A stretch of 64,000 bases of DNA from Pisaster brevispinus (lineage: Eukaryota > Echinodermata > Asteroidea > Forcipulatida > Asteriidae). The notes beneath the pieces are model-generated. The model was not told where the DNA came from and did not search any database. It worked only from the letters and a program-made list of their open reading frames with translations. This document shows, piece after piece, positions 59,701-64,000 of the stretch. The translations under genes and the position numbers were made by a program. Each line of letters starts with the position of its first letter. Position 1 is the stretch's first letter. The stretch lies in NCBI GenBank assembly GCA_023634235.1, contig JAMKCF010000007.1, positions 21,458,592 to 21,522,591 on the forward strand. The letters run 5' to 3'.

Positions 59701-62700
59701 TGCGACACAAACAAATTTACTTCACTTTCGCAATCCATGTGAAGTATTCCACTTAGTTTACTAAGAACCAACTCTTTGATAATCTGGCTCCAAAACTGAA
59801 AATTGTGTTTGTTTTATGCAAGCTGGTCTGTCTTTAAATGGAACCCACGGGGTCTCAGCTGCTCAACCCTGGAATTTCACAATTGAGAGGGCAAGGCTGA
59901 TTTTGTTTGCAAAGGGTAATTCCATTAGGAATTCTTACAGTTTATAGGTAACTTTTGGAGAAGCCCCAAGGCCGAGACCAGGGAAACAAAGGTCATGGCC
60001 TAGGTGTACTTCCAGGCCTTGTCAATATCATTGGAAAGACAGTGAACATCATGCATCAAGGTTTAAGAGTAAACACTGCCTACCCTCATTGTCCTGTTCA
60101 CTGCCTCCTTGGCTTGCCGCGTCATGCTGTAGAGGTGTATCTTGTTGGATGCTATAAAACAATGCTCTGATTGGATCTGAGTCTGGGTCTGGATGGTAGT
60201 CACGTCTCGTCTTGATGTGAAGCTCCAGGCTCATGATACTCAAATGCTGAACCTTGAATCACATCATGAAACAGAGACACAGAACATGTTACAACAAATC
60301 ATGTTGTGATTTTGAAGGGAATTAAAATTGACTTCATGATGTAACAGAAACTGTCAAAGACTGAACAAAATCACTAAGAGCGCAAGGGATTCAGTATATG
60401 TATTATAACAAAAATCACCTGCAAGAACTGTCCGAGATGAGACTGATTTTAGAAACACAATAGATAACAGAATCTACATTGGAAAAATTCTACGAGTATT
60501 CATGCATATACCCTGAATTGAATGAACTAAACAACATAAACTTCAATTAAACTAGTTTGTTCAACTTGTACAAGTACATACCAAGCAAAAGGTATATAAA
60601 TCTGATTTGTATAAAACAGCCTAAAGTTACAAACTCAAAAATAATTCAAGACAACCTTGAATTCAAACACAATGAAACGATGATACTGTGGTTTATTTCA
60701 TCCAGACTGAATTTTGATTGGTACCTCATGGGTAGCCTTGGCATCCTGCATATTAATGTCTCCTAACTTGAAGCCACAAATGTTACTGGGCGTGGCGCCT
60801 TCTATTTGAGACCAGTCCTTGTCCTGCCTTCCATCTCTTGAACCCTGATGGTCAAATTTTCAAACAAATAATACAACAAATTTTTTAAAATATGCTCAAG
60901 TTCTTAATTATCTCACAGCTCTTTACACGTGCCAACTTACTAAATATAAATATCATCACCTCAAATAACTTGTGGTTTATTCCTTGTCCAACTTTCACAT
61001 CACATTCTCCTCTTAGTTTATGCTTCCTCAGAATATTGCTGGCAATTTTGAGTGTATAGAAATATGTGCACAACTGAAACTACAGAAATTCGTCCTTACT
61101 ATGGGAAAAAAAAACCACCATAATATTTGTACTAATCGGGGAATCAGATAAATTCTTAACAATGAACCACTTTACCTCTCTAGGTGTAAAAAGCAATGAC
61201 TGTCTCATACTTGACGAAGAGGATTGTCTCTCACAAGATGGTCCAGCTGACATTGGGTCATGCGGCTTCTTCCATCCACTGATAGGGGTGACAGGAAGAG
61301 GAGTACCTTTTGACTGTGTGTGAAAGCGTAGAGGAGTGCTGTGCTGTGGTTGGCTGCTCTCCCTCCCAACCGATGGTGTGTCCCGCTGAGAGCTGTTTTT
61401 ATTCCATGGGGTCGGACTCAATCCAGATGTGCCTTCCTTTGGTGAGGAAACTACTTTAGATGATTGTGTGCTGCTACTAATCCAGAGGGGTAGATTTAAC
61501 TTTTGTGTTTGCACTTGAGGTGATTGTTTGCTCTGTGATTCGTTTGCCTGTGTGTTAAGAATGGCACTGTGCACACCTTCCTTCATGGTTGCTGCTAAAT
61601 GGTCTTCATCCTCTTTAAGCTGAGAGGTTTTGGTCACAGTTTGGCTTGTTTTACCCTTGTCTTTGTCAGTTGTATCTTTCTCATCTTCTTTACATTTATC
61701 AGTCTTATCTTTCTTATCATCCAACCACTCCTGAACCTGTTTAACAGAGGGAGGTGACCTACAAGGTGTAATCACAGCATCCACATCTCCCAGCAGAGCC
61801 GCTTTCAATCCACATTCAGGGGCAATGTTGCTTGGCAACAATAAGGGGTGTGGCTTCAAGGCCATCAGGTTGGCCTGCCATTGGTTGAGACCTGCTTGGG
61901 AAAGTTTACTTTCTGCTTCTGGTAGAGAGGATGGCAGATTGGATTGCAAATGACCTTCGTCATGGACACCTGGTTTACTGAAGAAAAACATAAGTATACA
62001 TTTCAAAATAAATTCTTCAATTTAATGTTAACTTCAGACAAATCAAAAGTGCAACTTCAATTACATATATGTAGACTAATGGTAAAACAACTTCTTACTC
62101 ACATCAAATCATTGTTGATTGCAACTAAATCACTTAGAATTAAGAGGTGTAACTCTACCTTTATAAAAAGAACTTAATTTTTAGCAATAAATAGAGAGAT
62201 ACTTATGTTTAATGAGATTATTACAACTCACATACCTGGACTGACGGACATCATCTGGATTCCCACAAAATGCTTTTTTGTGTCGCAACTGAGGGAGGCC
62301 ATACTCTTGCAGCGATGCTTGAATATCATCAGCACTTGGAGGAGGATGAAGGGGTGTCCACACCTTACTAGGCTGCTCTGATAAACGTTCATCTTCCTCT
62401 GTTGTAGTATCTCTGAGAATTGATGGGACTCTATCGACATCTGTTGAGGTTGTTGGAGGTGATGATTCAGCTGTTGATTGGAGAGGATCTTGTACTGGTT
62501 GTGAGCCGAGTTGAAGACTGTAAGTGGTCAGGTCTTGAAGCATCTCTGTGCTGATTCCATCTGGCTCTTGTACATCACTTTGTTGGCTTCCTCTTTTACA
62601 ATGTATTAGAGCCCCATCCTGTCTGTCTGATGGCTGGCTGGGGTGGTCAATACTTGCAGACAGCTCAATTGCTTTATCTACCATAACTTTAGAGATTTGA

Positions 62701-64000
62701 CTGCTAAATTGTGTCTGATCTTTATCACTAGGTTCATCTGATATCTTATCCCCATGGCTTTGGGAATGTTTCATGGTTGAAGTTTGTTTGGCAGAAAGAC
62801 AATCCTCCTGAGATGAAACCGACTGTCCATGGGATATAGACCTTTCATGTACAATACAGGTGGACATGGACATTGGATTTGAGGAACCCGATTCAGATGA
62901 ATCTGGAAAAATGCTTCCTTCCTGTGATGTATCAATTTCCATTGGTTCAACTTCATCTGACTCACTCTCTCTGCTGTTTTTCCTCCCACTAAACCCCTCC
63001 AAGGATGGAGCCTGGTGATCTCTGAGTTTAAGAACTAGGTTCAAGGGTTCATCTCCTAATTCCTCTGAGGTGTTGAAGCTGGAGTCTTCAAGATTGGATG
63101 GTTTCATGTTTGAGTTGTCATGGTATGAATCTGGGTTTGGCAAGTTGGTATTTGTTCTGTCATAGTTTGATGGCTCCTCATCAAATTTATCTTTGCAGAC
63201 GATTCTCAATAGTCCTTCAGCAATGTCTCGATCAATCTTACTCTTTGTACTTGTTGAAAGCTTTACTTTACATTGTAAAGCTGGGCTTTTACCAGGAGCT
63301 GTTGGAGTTGTCTTCCCATCAGCATCTGGCTGAGAATCTGGGATCGAGTTGGACTGGCTACTGACAAACTGCGTACCATGTGGTGACGGGGTCTCTGGGC
63401 AAACAAGCTGAGAGAAAGAGTCATTATTATCACTCAGATTATCATTTGAGTTCAGTTTTGCACAAGTTTCCCCTTTTGAAAAGGATGAAGAGCTTTCACC
63501 AGAGCTGCTCCAAGATGATGCGCTTGGCATCTTGCTTGCTCTATCCTTTTGAAACTGACTGCTTTCAGAACAATCAGAGTCTGTGTTTCTATAGGTGCTC
63601 TCATTTTGTGTCTTTATACAAGACACATCAGTTATGTTCAGAATGCTTGAGCTTTTACAGGAGGTCTGACTTGAGTCACCTTCCGTCTCCGTGTGCCCTA
63701 TCTCATTTACCTGAGAAGTTCTCACTGACCCACTTTGCTTTTCTGGAGTCAAGATGCTACCACTTGAAGGTTCAAAAACTTCCCTAGTTGGTGAGATGGA
63801 GGGTATACAATTGATGATCTGCGACATATCAAGAGACAAGGATGCACCTGTGCTACTAGACCCATGAGAGGCACCATAGATATCACTATCATCACTCTCC
63901 GCTGGACCGTCACTATCACTGGAGGGTATGCGGTTCCTCTGACCTGGTGTGATATAAGACAGTGAGTCGGTACCAATGGTCTCCTCATCTGAAGAAAGTT
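49611..64000 (-). CDS. REV3L: DNA polymerase zeta catalytic subunit REV3L, C-terminal 1747 residues (N-terminus outside)
   Basis: Twenty-two exons on the minus strand: 64000-62236 (open to the edge), 61977-61176, 60844-60725, 60252-60084, 59503-59335, 58570-58455, 58376-58258, 58013-57892, 57234-57093, 56937-56855, 56750-56589, 56182-56039, 55256-55187, 54914-54807, 54485-54376, 53745-53631, 53417-53280, 52789-52599, 51736-51610, 51313-51146, 50712-50551, 49754-49611. All phases fit. The product is the family-B polymerase that extends past DNA lesions in the nucleus, with REV7 and POLD accessory subunits. The two long exons encode the serine-rich, poorly conserved linker and two REV7-binding-like motifs. 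Then come an N-terminal/exonuclease-like region (PDILVGYEIQ, EINIAGRITLN), palm motifs DFQSLYPS, NFTYGYTS and YGDTDS, KKRYVGY, and two C-terminal cysteine modules. Human REV3L is ~3130 aa. The single very large exon matches the vertebrate gene layout. Confidence 0.96.
50323..50438. mobile_element. short inverted-repeat element in a REV3L intron
   Basis: CAATTGTTAATGGCCTC (50323-50339) pairs with GAGGCCATTAACAATTA (50422-50438), 16 of 17 bases. The interior also has CTAGCCTTTGGG / GACTAGGCTAG. Non-coding, MITE-like. Confidence 0.65.
51913..52220. repeat. dispersed repeat family, copy 2
   Basis: Same-orientation copy of 29183-29490, in the REV3L intron between the exons at 51736 and 52599. Shared words: CCAGTGATTATAGCATCGGG-like start, TTCAAATGTTGACTTTCAGT, and CAAGCCCTGCC near the end. 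Confidence 0.7.
53631..56750 (-). other. REV3L: REV3L polymerase palm/fingers exons
   Basis: The exon 56750-56589 carries motif A (LDFQSLYPSMMIAYNYC), 54914-54807 motif B (KLIANFTYGYTSASFSG), and motif C (YGDTDS) is split by the intron between 54376 and 53745, where the Ser codon is completed. The metal-binding aspartates of motif A (D in DFQSLYP) and motif C (both D in DTD) are intact, so catalytic activity is expected. Confidence 0.93.
56388..56552. repeat. TAACCAATG-type short tandem array in a REV3L intron
   Basis: Six exact TAACCAATG words and several one-base variants (AACCGATGG, ACTAATGG, ACAATGG) occur within 165 bp, often as GGTTAACCAATGG. The spacing is roughly 10-15 bp. The array occupies much of the intron between exons 56589 and 56182. 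Confidence 0.8.
57289..57632 (+). mobile_element. tRNA-Leu-derived SINE, copy 2
   Basis: The head GTCGTGGCCGAGCGGTTTAG has a perfect A-box (TGGCCGAGCGG, 57298-57308). The loop around CTCAAGT gives a Leu(CAA)-like anticodon; a long variable arm follows, then the B-box GGTTCGGATCT (57356-57366). The body carries CAAGACACTTGACTATAATTG, GAGCTGAGATGGTTTAAGG and AAATGGCCCAGTGAC, and the tail is (ATT)n ending at 57632. It is antisense in the REV3L intron 57235-57891. Confidence 0.92.
61176..64000 (-). other. REV3L: REV3L long linker exons with two REV7-binding-like motifs
   Basis: The exon from 64000 to 62236 encodes serine-, aspartate- and glutamate-rich sequence typical of the disordered middle of REV3L. 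WTPLHPPPSADDI (about 62365-62325) aligns with the first human REV7-binding motif and its following helix (IQASLQEYGL, then CGNPDDV). ITPCRSPPSVKQVQEWL (about 61776-61730) aligns with the second. Both keep the Pro and Pro-Ser positions. The Arg after Pro-Ser in the human motifs is Ala and Val here. Confidence 0.75.

Overview
The window is eukaryotic genomic DNA: AT-rich, with many GT-AG introns, transposon relics, and genes split over many exons. The gene set (a Cys-loop receptor, ribosomal protein L24, lambda-crystallin/L-gulonate 3-dehydrogenase, and DNA polymerase zeta) is animal. The repeat style (tRNA-Leu-like SINEs, short palindromic MITEs) and the gene structures suggest an invertebrate deuterostome. 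An echinoderm or another ambulacrarian is my best guess, but this is inference, not proof. All exon joins below were made by hand from splice sites, reading phase and recalled family alignments.

Layout. (1) 2846-21280, plus: a nicotinic-acetylcholine-receptor-like subunit in six exons, with a 14.3 kb first intron. It has an extra six-cysteine segment at the N-terminus and an unusual pore mouth. (2) 23814-27986, minus: ribosomal protein L24 in five exons, with a 5'TOP-like start and a CRE upstream. (3) 29691-32431 and 36547-39182, both minus: two intact seven-exon copies of CRYL1 in tandem. They belong to a larger duplicated block that includes DNA next to the RPL24 promoter. Exons 3-5 and their introns are almost identical between copies while neighbouring introns have diverged, which suggests gene conversion. 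(4) 40209-45397, plus: an 11-exon, lysine- and serine-rich, probably nuclear protein that I could not name; it is head-to-head with the second CRYL1 copy. (5) 49611 to the right edge, minus: the C-terminal ~1747 residues of REV3L, the catalytic subunit of DNA polymerase zeta. Exonuclease-like, palm, Cys-A and Cys-B regions are complete; the N-terminus lies beyond base 64000.

The genes do not form a pathway. RPL24 is translation housekeeping, CRYL1 is in the uronate/pentose route, REV3L does translesion synthesis, and the receptor is neuronal or chemosensory. The rest is introns and intergenic DNA with mobile-element relics: two copies of a tRNA-Leu-derived SINE, a tRNA-like SINE fragment present in only one CRYL1 copy, several MITE-like palindromes, a nested foldback cluster at 33541-33962, AGGTCA-bearing tandem repeats in a receptor intron, and a TAACCAATG array in a REV3L intron. 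No rRNA genes, CRISPR arrays, intact transposase genes or viral genes were seen.
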